In this document: piece by piece, positions 1 through 6,676 of the stretch | Numbering within the stretch: position 1 is the first letter of the stretch | Layout: every line of letters starts with the position of its first letter | Origin: an uncultured Hyphomicrobiales bacterium | Lineage (GTDB): Bacteria > Pseudomonadota > Alphaproteobacteria > Rhizobiales > Beijerinckiaceae | Direction of reading: 5' to 3' | DNA: 8,674 nucleotides | NCBI GenBank assembly: GCA_903903935.1 | Contig: CAIVAX010000366.1 | Location: 1 to 8,674, forward strand | Program-made: the position numbers and the translations under genes | The notes under the pieces: model-generated | What the model was told of the DNA's origin: nothing | What the model saw: only the letters and a program-made list of their open reading frames with translations | Databases searched by the model: none

Positions 1-1023
1 GATAAGCTTGAATTTGGCCGCGCCCCCATTGGCACAGGGCCCTATCGGGTCGTGTCCCTGGACATTAACAAAGGTGTGACTCTCACCAAGCGCGATGCCT
101 ATCCGCAGGGGAATGATGCCAAATATGCCGGCCAGATCCGCACACTGCAAATTGTCCCGCTGCCTGATACAGGCACACGCGCGGCCGCGATGATGGTTGG
201 CGAGATTGATATGATGCGCGATATTCCCGTCGACATGGCGGAAAATCTCGCCAGCATGCCCAATCTTGGCTCCACCGTGACCTCGCCCATTGGCTCATCC
301 TATCTTTTGATGGATGCGGCGGGCCGCAGCGGGCGCAAGGAATTGCAAGATGTGCGGGTACGCCGCGCCATCATGATGGCGGTCAATTCCACAGAGCTCA
401 CGCAAATGATTGTCGGCAAGCTCGCAACAGGTTTGGTGCGTCAGGATGCCATGTGTAATCGCGCGCAAATGGGCTGCGATTATTCTGTGCCCCTGCCCAC
501 CTTTGATCTGACTGGTGCGCGCAAGCTTTTGGCTGAAGCTGGCTATGCCAATGGCTTTGATATTGAGATCACCGCGCCCTCGGCGCATTCCGGCCGCTTG
601 GGAGAAATACTCTCGGGACGGTTACGGGAAATTGGCATTCGGGCCAAGGTTGATACACTCACCTTTGCCGCCTATCGCGACAAACAAGCCAAGGGCAAGA
701 TTGAATTGCTCGTCAATGGTTGGGGTGGCGGCGGCGTAGCGGATGTACAGGCGACCCTCGACTTCTTCTTCTCACCCGGACCCACAGATTATTTTGGTCT
801 GCCGCGCTTGAGCGAATTGGCTAAAGCGAGCGGCGCAGAAATGGATGATGGCAAGCGCCGGGCTTTAGTGCGCGAAATCTTTGATACTGTGACCAACATT
901 GCCTATATGGCGCCGATCACGCCGCAGCCTGCCGTCTGGGTCCATTCCAAAGACATTAAAGTCTCTGGGGATTCAACTTTCTCAGCTTGGGGCGGTATGG
1001 CCTATCAGATTGGCTGGAAATAG
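1..1023 (+). CDS. Family 5 (peptide/nickel-type) ABC transporter solute-binding protein, 3' part
   Basis: Periplasmic binding subunit of a peptide-, nickel- or opine-type ABC importer (SBP_bac_5 family). The frame is open from base 1, so the gene enters from the left; the GTG at 52 is an internal codon. The codons before it read APIGTGPYRVVS, the conserved 'P-x-GTGPY' element in the middle of this family, directly continuous with what follows. About 340 residues are visible. Family members are usually 500-550 residues, so roughly 160-200 residues including the signal peptide are missing. Other family hallmarks are visible: the 'DVRVRRAIMMAVN' stretch (the family's 'd.rVRqAl..AiD') and 'ARKLLAEAGYANGFDIEI' in the second lobe. 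No permease or ATPase gene follows; the next gene is on the opposite strand, so any cognate transporter genes must be upstream or elsewhere. The ligand cannot be told from this part. Family assignment is secure. Confidence 0.9.
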   Translation, partial: DKLEFGRAPIGTGPYRVVSLDINKGVTLTKRDAYPQGNDAKYAGQIRTLQIVPLPDTGTRAAAMMVGEIDMMRDIPVDMAENLASMPNLGSTVTSPIGSSYLLMDAAGRSGRKELQDVRVRRAIMMAVNSTELTQMIVGKLATGLVRQDAMCNRAQMGCDYSVPLPTFDLTGARKLLAEAGYANGFDIEITAPSAHSGRLGEILSGRLREIGIRAKVDTLTFAAYRDKQAKGKIELLVNGWGGGGVADVQATLDFFFSPGPTDYFGLPRLSELAKASGAEMDDGKRRALVREIFDTVTNIAYMAPITPQPAVWVHSKDIKVSGDSTFSAWGGMAYQIGWK

Positions 1024-1044
1024 GCTGAGGCAAATTGTCCGCAC

Positions 1045-1437
1045 TTAGTTCAAGCGGCCCGCCTCCACATTGGGGCGGGCTTGCATAAGCGGGCTGGCCT
1101 GATGATGCAGCAAACGCCAGCCCTTTGGCGCGCGCAGGAATAAATTGCTGGCGACCAGCAGACTCACACCAACCTGCTCTTCGCACAGCACCAAAGCGTG
1201 ATCGCCGCGCAGCACCAGACGCGGATTGAGACAGAGCACTGGCTCTTGCTCGGCATGGCTAGAGATCATTTTGTAAGAGTCGAGAATGCTCGCCCGGCTC
1301 TCTAGAGCTGGCCAGCCAGGATGGACGCAAGACACCTCTTCCTCGGCCCAGATATGGTCCATAGCCTCAAGGCTTTTGGTCTGGAAGGCCCGATAAAAGC
1401 TGGCATTTGCTTCCAGAACGTCGGAACGGTCGCTCAT
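1045..1437 (-). CDS. NTF2/SnoaL-like fold protein of unknown function
   Basis: A 130-residue, cysteine-containing soluble protein with no signal peptide or membrane segment. The N-terminal helix region (residues 8-29, with FYRAF and 'MDHIW') followed by the element 'VSCVHPGWPAL' (35-45) and the C-terminal strands 'NLFLRAPKGWRLLHHQASP' (98-116) match the SnoaL-like/NTF2 superfamily, in which small cone-shaped alpha+beta domains form dimers around a pocket. Length fits a single complete domain. The start ATG (1435-1437, complement) is preceded by AGGG with a 6-base spacer. The gene is convergent with the solute-binding gene on its left, with only 21 bases between the stops, and divergent from livK on its right. 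Members range from enzymes to ligand-binding proteins; the conserved Cys-Val-His-Pro is a plausible active or binding site, but no activity can be assigned. Confidence 0.8.
   Translation of the reverse strand: MSDRSDVLEANASFYRAFQTKSLEAMDHIWAEEEVSCVHPGWPALESRASILDSYKMISSHAEQEPVLCLNPRLVLRGDHALVLCEEQVGVSLLVASNLFLRAPKGWRLLHHQASPLMQARPNVEAGRLN
1057..1080. terminator. Possible bidirectional terminator hairpin between convergent genes
   Basis: Arms 1057-1063 (GCCCGCC) and 1074-1080 (GGCGGGC) pair perfectly. The stem can be extended inward by a G-T wobble and one C-G pair, leaving a 6-base loop. It lies 33 bases past the stop of the left-hand gene and inside the last codons of the NTF2-like gene. 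The plus-strand tail after the stem has only two T's and there is no T-run on the minus side, so it is a weak intrinsic terminator. It may only be a coding-sequence coincidence. Confidence 0.35.
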
Positions 1438-1458
1438 CTCGTGCCCTATCCCCCAGCC

Positions 1459-1489
1459 AGATGACCCTGCGGGCCTTCGCCCTTCATCT
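1459..1489. promoter_or_regulatory. Imperfect hairpin in the leader of the NTF2-like gene
   Basis: Outer arms AGATGA (1459-1464) and TCATCT (1484-1489) enclose an inner stem GGGC (1471-1474) / GCCC (1479-1482) with a CTTC tetraloop (GAAG on the minus strand). An asymmetric internal loop separates the two stems. It lies about 20-50 bases upstream of the minus-strand start codon, so it would form in that gene's 5' leader if transcription starts far enough upstream. Function is not known; it could be fortuitous. Confidence 0.25.
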
Positions 1490-1619
1490 TAGTCTAATCA
1501 ATCCATGGAGGGCAGGGAAAGAATTTTGAACCCGTATAGTGATCTGCTGGGCATCAGGGGCGTAGAGAGAGTTGCGGGACACTTCAAAACGCGCCAGAAT
1601 GGTCCCACAGATTAGCATT

Positions 1620-1651
1620 AGATCTGGAACACCCGGTAGAAAACCGGATCT
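1620..1651. promoter_or_regulatory. Dyad upstream of livK, possible operator or leader hairpin
   Basis: Outer arms AGATCTGG (1620-1627) and CCGGATCT (1644-1651) are inverted repeats with one mismatch. A nested, mutually exclusive stem CCGGT (1633-1637) / ACCGG (1643-1647) has a 5-base loop. The two pairings share the segment 1644-1647, so only one can form in RNA. It sits about 60-90 bases before the livK start, where a repressor or activator site of a transport operon could lie. No regulator family is recognisable from the sequence. Confidence 0.35.
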
Positions 1652-1700
1652 GAATAGCGGTCTCCGCCCCTTGGGGGATGAGGGTACCAAGAGAGGAACG

Positions 1701-1706
1701 AAGGAG
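1701..1706 (+). promoter_or_regulatory. Ribosome binding site fixing the livK start
   Basis: A perfect AAGGAG lies 6 bases before the ATG at 1713. This ATG begins a textbook Sec signal peptide, whereas the longer open frame from 1572 has neither a comparable site nor a signal-like start. This decides the start codon. Confidence 0.85.
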
Positions 1707-1712
1707 AGCAAA

Positions 1713-2927
1713 ATGGCAAACAAGATATTTTTAGCATCTATTCTGACGAGCACCGCATTAGTGGGCATGACATTGGTGGCCTCTGCCCAGAGCAATAATC
1801 CCATTAAAGTGGGCCTGAGTGGCCCCTTTACCGGCGGCTCTTCCTCCATGGGCGTGAGCATGCGCGATGGCGTCAAGCTTGCCGTTGATGAGATCAACAA
1901 AGCAGGCGGCGTTTTGGGTCGTCCGATTCAATTGATTGAACGCGATGATGAAGCCAAGAATGAAGTGGGCGTTCAGATTGCGCAGGAATTGATCAATAAG
2001 GAAAAGGTTGTCGCAACCCTCGGCTTCATCAACACAGGCGTTGCCCAAGCGGCCCAGCGCTTTTATCAGGAATCGGAAATTCCTGTTCTCAACAATGTCG
2101 CCACTGGCTCGATCCTGACCAATCAATGGCCAGATCAGAAGGTCAATTATGTGTTCCGCACCTCGGCCAATGACATTATTCAAAGCGCAATGATCTCTAA
2201 CGAAGCCGTTACACGTCTGGGCCTTAAAAAGCCCGCAATTCTTGCTGATTCGACCAATTACGGACAACTGGGTCGTGAAGATCTGACGCTTGCTTTGTCC
2301 AAGCTCAATGTGAAACCGGTTGCTGCTGAAAAATTCAACATTGGCGATACGGATATGACGGCGCAGGTGCTCAAGGCCAAGGAAGCGGGCGCCGATGTGA
2401 TCCTCACTTATGCGATCGGACCAGAGCTGGCGCAGATTGCCAATGCCATGGCTAAATTGGGTTGGAAAGTGCCGATGGTTGGATCTTGGACCTTGTCCAT
2501 GGCCAGCTATATTGACACAGCTGGCCCCAATGGTGATGGCGCGATCATGCCGCAGACCTTCATTGAAGCGCCCACAACCCCCAAGCGGAAGGCGTTCATT
2601 GAGGCCTATCACAAAGCCTATGGTGGCGATCGCATGCCCTCCCCCGTGTCGGCAGCGCAGGGCTATGATTCAGCCTATATTCTGGCTGCCGCCATTACGC
2701 AGGCTAAATCAACAGAGGGCCCAAAAATCCGGCAGGCTCTGGAAAATCTCGAAGCCAAGATTGAAGGCGTCGTGACGACTTATGACAAGCCCTATTCGGC
2801 CAAGGATCATGAAGCCATTAGCCCGAATATTCCGATCATGGGTCTGGTAAAAGGTGGCCGCGTTGTTCCTGCCCATCCTGAGGACCTCGCCGGGGACAAG
2901 GCTGTGCGTGTCAAGCCCAAAGGCTGA
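1713..2927 (+). CDS. livK: Branched-chain amino acid-type ABC transporter periplasmic binding protein (LivK-like)
   Basis: Captures the transported ligand in the periplasm and delivers it to the LivH/LivM permease. The protein is 404 residues, with a Sec signal peptide: K4, a hydrophobic stretch at 5-22, and a probable cut after ASA at 23-25, before QSNN. There is no lipobox cysteine, and indeed no cysteine anywhere, so it is a soluble periplasmic protein without a disulfide. The mature part opens with 'IKVGLSGPFTG' (31-41), the Peripla_BP_6 hallmark, followed by 'GVKLAVDEINKAGGVLGRPI' (53-72), the first-lobe helix and turn of the HAAT family. 'FINTGVAQAAQRFYQESEIPVLNNVA' (105-130) and 'KKPAILADSTNYGQLG' (172-187) supply the usual pocket loops. 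It is first in an operon with the permease and ATPase genes and separated from livH by a stem-loop. The class binds Leu/Ile/Val but also amides, urea or aromatic acids in related proteins, so the substrate is not proven. The symbol reflects family only. Confidence 0.92.
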   Translation: MANKIFLASILTSTALVGMTLVASAQSNNPIKVGLSGPFTGGSSSMGVSMRDGVKLAVDEINKAGGVLGRPIQLIERDDEAKNEVGVQIAQELINKEKVVATLGFINTGVAQAAQRFYQESEIPVLNNVATGSILTNQWPDQKVNYVFRTSANDIIQSAMISNEAVTRLGLKKPAILADSTNYGQLGREDLTLALSKLNVKPVAAEKFNIGDTDMTAQVLKAKEAGADVILTYAIGPELAQIANAMAKLGWKVPMVGSWTLSMASYIDTAGPNGDGAIMPQTFIEAPTTPKRKAFIEAYHKAYGGDRMPSPVSAAQGYDSAYILAAAITQAKSTEGPKIRQALENLEAKIEGVVTTYDKPYSAKDHEAISPNIPIMGLVKGGRVVPAHPEDLAGDKAVRVKPKG

Positions 2928-2957
2928 CGCAGAGTTATATTCCGTCCCACACGCTCC

Positions 2958-2988
2958 CCTCCTGTTGCGGGTTTCCCGCTGCAGGAGG
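2958..2988 (+). terminator. Stem-loop between livK and livH, probable partial terminator or mRNA stabiliser
   Basis: Arms 2958-2971 and 2975-2988 form 13 pairs (one a G-T wobble) with a single T-T mismatch around a TTT loop. The stem is very GC-rich at both ends and is followed by C then TTTT (2990-2993). It lies 30 bases after the livK stop and 23 bases before the livH start. Such structures between the binding-protein gene and the membrane genes of ABC operons usually let only part of the transcripts continue, or protect the upstream mRNA from 3' decay, giving an excess of binding protein. The short T-run suggests leaky termination. The structure is seen directly; the effect is inferred. 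Confidence 0.75.
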
Positions 2989-3011
2989 CTTTTCACTTCG
3001 GATGGGTTTTC

Positions 3012-3911
3012 ATGGATATTTTGGCGCAGCTCATTGTTAGCGGCATATCCGTTGGCATGGTTTATGGCGTGATTGCCTTTGGCTATCAGCTGACATTTGC
3101 TACTTCAAAGACCCTGAATTTCGGCCAAGGCGAAGCGCTGATGCTGGGCGCTTTGGTTGGCCTGACGACGATCAATTTTCTTATTGCCACAGGTATGAGC
3201 ACCTTAGTGGCCTTCGCGCTCATGTTGCCGATTGTGCTGATCTTTGGTCTGGCGCAAGGCGCTGTGGTCGAATTTCTTGGCGTGCGCCAAGCCATGCGCA
3301 CCAAATCGGAAGCCGGCTGGATTATGGCGACGATTGCGCTGGGCATTATCTTCAAAAATCTGGCAGAAAATATCTGGGGCCGCGATGCCTTGCGCTTTCC
3401 CTCGCCGTTGCCTGAACAAGCGCTGTCGCTGGGTGCTGTGCGCATTCAACCGATGGAAATTGCCATTTTGTTGGGTGCTCTTGGCTTGATGGTTGCGGTG
3501 GAAATCTTCAATCGCAAATCCATCTATGGCAAGGCTGTTGTGGCCACTGCGCTTGATCGGGATGCGGCGGGCCTGATGGGCATTGATACGCGCCTTGTCA
3601 TCACTTTCTCTTATGCTCTGTCCTCGATGTCGGCGGCTTTCGCCGGTGTGCTCGTCGCGCCCATTACGCTGACCGGCCCGGCCATGGGCGGCGCTTTGGG
3701 GCTGAAGGCCTTTGCTGTGGCGATCATTGGCGGTTTGTCGAGCGGCTATGGTGTGGTTGTGGGCGGCATGATTTTGGGCATTACTGAAAATCTGACCGGC
3801 TATTATATTTCCACTGGGTATAAGGATGTGCCGGGCCTGCTCTTGCTGCTGCTGGTGCTGTCGATCAAACCGGCTGGCCTTTTTGGCTCTACTGCGATCA
3901 AAAAGGTCTGA
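3012..3911 (+). CDS. livH: HAAT-family ABC transporter permease LivH
   Basis: First inner-membrane permease subunit of the importer, forming the channel with the LivM half of the next gene. It has 299 residues, the normal LivH length, and is almost wholly hydrophobic with about eight membrane segments. Family landmarks: 'MVYGVIAFGYQLTFATSKTLNFGQGEALMLGA' near residues 17-47 (the conserved 'N-F-x-x-G' helix), the cytoplasmic coupling loop 'GKAVVATALDRDAAGLMGI' (173-191) that contacts an ATPase, 'AIIGGLSSGYGVVVGG' (237-252), and the C-terminal 'KPAGLFG' (286-292). The ribosome site is weak (GGATGGG, 3000-3006, just ahead of the ATG), which fits low output compared with livK. The stop is 2 bases before the next start, so the two are translationally linked. 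Substrate specificity is set mainly by LivK and cannot be read from here. Confidence 0.93.
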   Translation: MDILAQLIVSGISVGMVYGVIAFGYQLTFATSKTLNFGQGEALMLGALVGLTTINFLIATGMSTLVAFALMLPIVLIFGLAQGAVVEFLGVRQAMRTKSEAGWIMATIALGIIFKNLAENIWGRDALRFPSPLPEQALSLGAVRIQPMEIAILLGALGLMVAVEIFNRKSIYGKAVVATALDRDAAGLMGIDTRLVITFSYALSSMSAAFAGVLVAPITLTGPAMGGALGLKAFAVAIIGGLSSGYGVVVGGMILGITENLTGYYISTGYKDVPGLLLLLLVLSIKPAGLFGSTAIKKV

Positions 3912-3913
3912 TC

Positions 3914-5914
3914 ATGAACAGGCTTCTCGCTCTGCTGGCTGTTGTTGCAATTCTGGTCTGCCCTTTTGTCATTACCAGCCCCTATTATTTGCATCTGATC
4001 GTCACAGTGGGTATTTTTGCGATTGTGACTTTGGGCCTGGACATTGTCTTTGGTTATACGGGCGAAGTCTCGATTGGCCATGCCGCGCTGTTTGGTCTTG
4101 GCGCTTATGCCTCTGGATGCAGTCTCATTCAATTGGGGCTTGGCTTCTGGCCTGCTTTGGTGCTTGGCCCGATTGTGGCCGGTGCCTTTGGCTTTATGCT
4201 GGCCCTGCCTGCTTTGCGCGTCACCGGTCCCTATCTGGCGATGGTCACGCTGGCCTTTGGCACGATTGTGCAGATCCTGATCAATGAAATGACGGATCTT
4301 GGTCCCTGGCTCAATCATCTCAATCTTACACGCGGCCCACTGGGCATCACGCTCACCACGCCGGTGATGTATGATTGGCGCGAATGGGGCGAGACCATTC
4401 CCCTCTTCAGCATGACGATCAAGCGCGTGCGTGAAGTGCAATATTTCTATGTTGTGATGCTGTTTCTGGTGTTGACGATTGTGGTGATCAATCGCCTGCT
4501 GGCTTCACATCTTGGCCGGGCCTTTGAGGCTTTGCGCGACAGTCCGATTGCATCCGATTGCATGGGTGTGAGCGTCTATCGTCATAAGGTCTTGGCCTTT
4601 GTGCTGAGCGCTGGTTTTGCCGGTCTGGCAGGTGCGCTGTTTGCTTATTCCGAGCAATATATTGCGCCCAATAATTTCAGCTTTGATCTGTCCATTCAGT
4701 TTTTGCTGGCGGTGACCATGGGCGGGCGCAAATCGCGTCTGGGCCCGATTCTGGGCGCAGCAATTGTAGTCTATCTGCCCAATCTTTTGGCTGACATTGA
4801 GCTGTTTCGCACTTTTGCTTTGCTGATAGCTATCACGGCTGTTGTGGCAGGTGGCACAGTGATGATCACCAAGCCGGAGCAACGTCTACGGGCGGCTGTG
4901 CCAGTGATCCTGTGTCTATGTTTCTATGTGTTTTCGCTGATGCTGCAAAAGATCACCGATTACAAACTGACCGTTTTTGGCCTGATGATTCTGTTTGTGG
5001 TCTATTATCTGCCCGATGGCATTGTCGGCTTCCTCAAGCAAATGGTGGAGCATTTCAAACCCGGCTGGATGCAATCGCCTGCGCGCATTCAAGCCCTGGG
5101 CGCGCTTGATGCCGCCCTCACCCGCCCTAGCCAAGGCGAGGGCACTTTGCTCAAGCTTGAGCAGGTGACGATGCAATTTGGTGGCTTGCGCGCGCTGGAT
5201 CAGATCAACCTAGATGTCACAAGCGGCACCATCCATGGATTGATTGGCCCCAATGGTTCGGGCAAATCCACAATGATGAATGTGCTCACCGGCATTTACA
5301 CGCCCACACAGGGCACGATTACATTTGATCACGAGCCGATTAATGGCCTCAATTCCCCCGGCATTGCGGCGCGGGGCATTGCTCGCACATTTCAGAATGT
5401 GCAATTGTTTGGCGAATTGACCTTGATTGAGAATGTGTTGGTCGGCCTAAATCACAGCTATCATTCAAATGTTGTTGATGTGGCGCTGAGCTCCTCGCGC
5501 ATTCAGCGTGAAGAGCGTCAGGCGCGGGAGCGGGCGGCCAGCATTTTAGCCTTTGTGGGATTGGGCGAACTTGCCAATGAAGAGGCGCGCAATCTGCCCT
5601 ATGGCAAGCAAAGATTGCTGGAGATTGGCCGCGCTCTGGCCCTTGATCCCAAATTGCTTTTGCTGGATGAGCCTGCGGCTGGTTTGACCGCGCCTGATAT
5701 TCGCGACTTGGTGGAGATCATCCGCAAGATCAAAGCGCAGGGCATTACGATCATTCTCATCGAACATCATATGGATGTGGTTATGTCTGTCAGCGATAAG
5801 GTCAGCGTGCTCGACTTTGGCCAGAAAATTGCCGAGGGCAAGCCAGCTGATGTGCAGGCCAATCCACGTGTGATTGAGGCTTATTTGGGCGGTGCCTCCG
5901 CCATTGCAGCGTGA
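3914..5914 (+). CDS. Fused LivM permease - LivG ATPase of a HAAT-family ABC importer
   Basis: One 666-residue chain joins two subunits that are separate in E. coli. Residues 1-375 are a LivM permease: 'GEVSIGHAALFGLGAYASG' (50-68), the coupling loop 'GRAFEALRDSPIASDCMGV' (201-219), and the terminal 'VFGLMILFVVYYLPDGIVGF' (354-373). Between LPNLL (288-292) and ITDYK (347-351) lies an insertion of about 45-50 residues with two hydrophobic stretches (302-316 and 328-345) not found in a minimal LivM. A polar linker covers 376-409. The ATPase covers about 410-660: Walker A GPNGSGKST (445-453), Q-loop Q494, signature LPYGKQ (561-566, a LivG-type variant of LSGGQ), Walker B ending D585 with catalytic E586, and switch H618. 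All catalytic residues are intact, so the ATPase should be active. An AAGG ribosome site (3903-3906) overlaps the end of livH. The frame is unbroken across the joint, so this is a true fusion; similar permease/ATPase fusions are known in alphaproteobacteria. Confidence 0.93.
   Translation: MNRLLALLAVVAILVCPFVITSPYYLHLIVTVGIFAIVTLGLDIVFGYTGEVSIGHAALFGLGAYASGCSLIQLGLGFWPALVLGPIVAGAFGFMLALPALRVTGPYLAMVTLAFGTIVQILINEMTDLGPWLNHLNLTRGPLGITLTTPVMYDWREWGETIPLFSMTIKRVREVQYFYVVMLFLVLTIVVINRLLASHLGRAFEALRDSPIASDCMGVSVYRHKVLAFVLSAGFAGLAGALFAYSEQYIAPNNFSFDLSIQFLLAVTMGGRKSRLGPILGAAIVVYLPNLLADIELFRTFALLIAITAVVAGGTVMITKPEQRLRAAVPVILCLCFYVFSLMLQKITDYKLTVFGLMILFVVYYLPDGIVGFLKQMVEHFKPGWMQSPARIQALGALDAALTRPSQGEGTLLKLEQVTMQFGGLRALDQINLDVTSGTIHGLIGPNGSGKSTMMNVLTGIYTPTQGTITFDHEPINGLNSPGIAARGIARTFQNVQLFGELTLIENVLVGLNHSYHSNVVDVALSSSRIQREERQARERAASILAFVGLGELANEEARNLPYGKQRLLEIGRALALDPKLLLLDEPAAGLTAPDIRDLVEIIRKIKAQGITIILIEHHMDVVMSVSDKVSVLDFGQKIAEGKPADVQANPRVIEAYLGGASAIAA
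5114..5143. repeat. Inverted repeat at the permease/ATPase joint
   Basis: GCCCTC (5114-5119) and GAGGGC (5138-5143) are perfect inverted arms. Inside them GCC (5124-5126) can pair with GGC (5135-5137), leaving a 4-base bulge and an 8-base loop. It encodes part of the linker (residues 401-410) between the membrane half and the nucleotide-binding half, exactly where an ancestral livM-livG boundary would have been. It may be a remnant of intergenic or repeat DNA, or simple chance in GC-rich sequence. Confidence 0.35.
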
Positions 5915-5923
5915 GGGTGCATC

Positions 5924-6676
5924 ATGCTGAAAGTTGACAATCTGATCGCAGGCTATGGCAAGGTTCAGGTCCTGCATGGCATTAGTTTAACGGTTGCCGA
6001 TGGCGCTCTGGTCACTTTGATTGGCTCGAATGGCGCTGGCAAGACCACGACTTTGCGCGCGCTCTCGGGCATGATTGCGCCCAGCCAAGGCACGGTTTTA
6101 CTGGGCCAGCAGGGCGCGGGTGATCCATCATCTGCGCTTGAAAATATCACCGGCCTGCCCGCCCATCAGATTACCCGCCGCGGCGTGGCCCATTCGCCTG
6201 AAGGACGCCGGGTCTTTGCCACTCTGCCGGTTGAGGACAATCTCTTATTGGGCGCTTTTCCCCGCCTCAGCGGTGCGCGCCCACGCGGTGAGCCTGCGGC
6301 TGATCTTGAGCGCATGTATGATTTATTCCCCCGCCTGCGCGAGCGGCGGCGGCAATTGGCTGGTACTTTATCGGGCGGTGAACAGCAAATGCTCGCTATG
6401 GCGCGCGCCCTCATGCTCAATCCGGCCGTGCTGATGCTCGATGAGCCCTCCATGGGCCTTGCACCCAAATTGGTCAGCGAGGTCTTTGCCATTATTGCCC
6501 GCCTGAAAGAGCGCAAGATCACCATGCTGCTGGTTGAGCAATTTGCCGCTGCCGCGCTGGAGGTGGCTGATTTTGGCTATGTGCTCGAAAATGGCCGGAT
6601 TTCCGCCTCAGGCCCAGCTGACAAGCTGCGCAATGATCCAGCCGTTCAGGCGGCCTATCTGGGTGCGGCCCATTAA
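5924..6676 (+). CDS. livF: HAAT-family ABC transporter ATPase LivF
   Basis: Second cytoplasmic ATPase of the importer, pairing with the LivG domain of the preceding gene. It has 250 residues; most LivF proteins are 230-240. Walker A is GSNGAGKTT (34-42), signature LSGGEQQ (149-155), Walker B VLMLDEP (169-175) with catalytic E174, and the D-loop region reads 'SMGLAP'. As usual for LivF, 'SPEGRRVF' (91-98) occupies the Q-loop position and the switch position is Gln (VEQ, Q206) rather than His; here the next residue is Phe instead of the usual Asn. A loop of about a dozen extra residues (about 62-77, GQQGAGDPSSALENITG) follows the first beta sheet. The C-terminus 'AVQAAYLG' is typical. The start is supported by GAGGG (5913-5917), overlapping the previous stop; the gap is 9 bases. 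It ends the liv gene set. Confidence 0.94.
   Translation: MLKVDNLIAGYGKVQVLHGISLTVADGALVTLIGSNGAGKTTTLRALSGMIAPSQGTVLLGQQGAGDPSSALENITGLPAHQITRRGVAHSPEGRRVFATLPVEDNLLLGAFPRLSGARPRGEPAADLERMYDLFPRLRERRRQLAGTLSGGEQQMLAMARALMLNPAVLMLDEPSMGLAPKLVSEVFAIIARLKERKITMLLVEQFAAAALEVADFGYVLENGRISASGPADKLRNDPAVQAAYLGAAH

Larger units (their letters stand above)
1438..1712. promoter_or_regulatory. Divergent control region between the NTF2-like gene and livK
   Basis: No gene is supported in these 275 bases. They must hold the promoter of the liv operon (rightward) and probably that of the NTF2-like gene (leftward). I find no convincing -35/-10 pair: TATAGT at 1535-1540 is a fair -10 box but has no matching -35, and the pair TTGCGG (1572) / CAGAAT (1595) is weak. 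Two dyads are visible, one near each gene, and are listed separately. The livK reading frame stays open upstream to a TTG at 1572, but this segment (KRARMVPQISIRSGT and so on) does not look like a binding-protein N-terminus and lies outside the signal peptide, so it is treated as untranslated leader. Confidence 0.6.

Noticed and set aside
1540..1556. TGAT-N9-ATCA as a regulator half-site pair
   Set aside because: Four-base arms are too short to distinguish from chance.
1667..1676. CCCC-TT-GGGG palindrome before livK
   Set aside because: The loop is too tight and the stem too short to matter; it is likely chance.
1572..1712. In-frame upstream extension of livK giving a 451-residue protein
   Set aside because: It starts at TTG without a good ribosome site, contains no secretion signal at its N-terminus, and would bury the clear signal peptide that begins at 1713 behind AAGGAG.
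1758..2612. 284-residue open frame on the minus strand across livK
   Set aside because: It is antisense to a secure binding-protein gene, is His/Arg/Asn-rich without domain logic, and its length follows from the codon bias of livK.
3803..4441. 212-residue minus-strand open frame across livH and livM
   Set aside because: It is a composition shadow of hydrophobic permease codons, very rich in Gln, Asn, His and Lys, with no fold signal.
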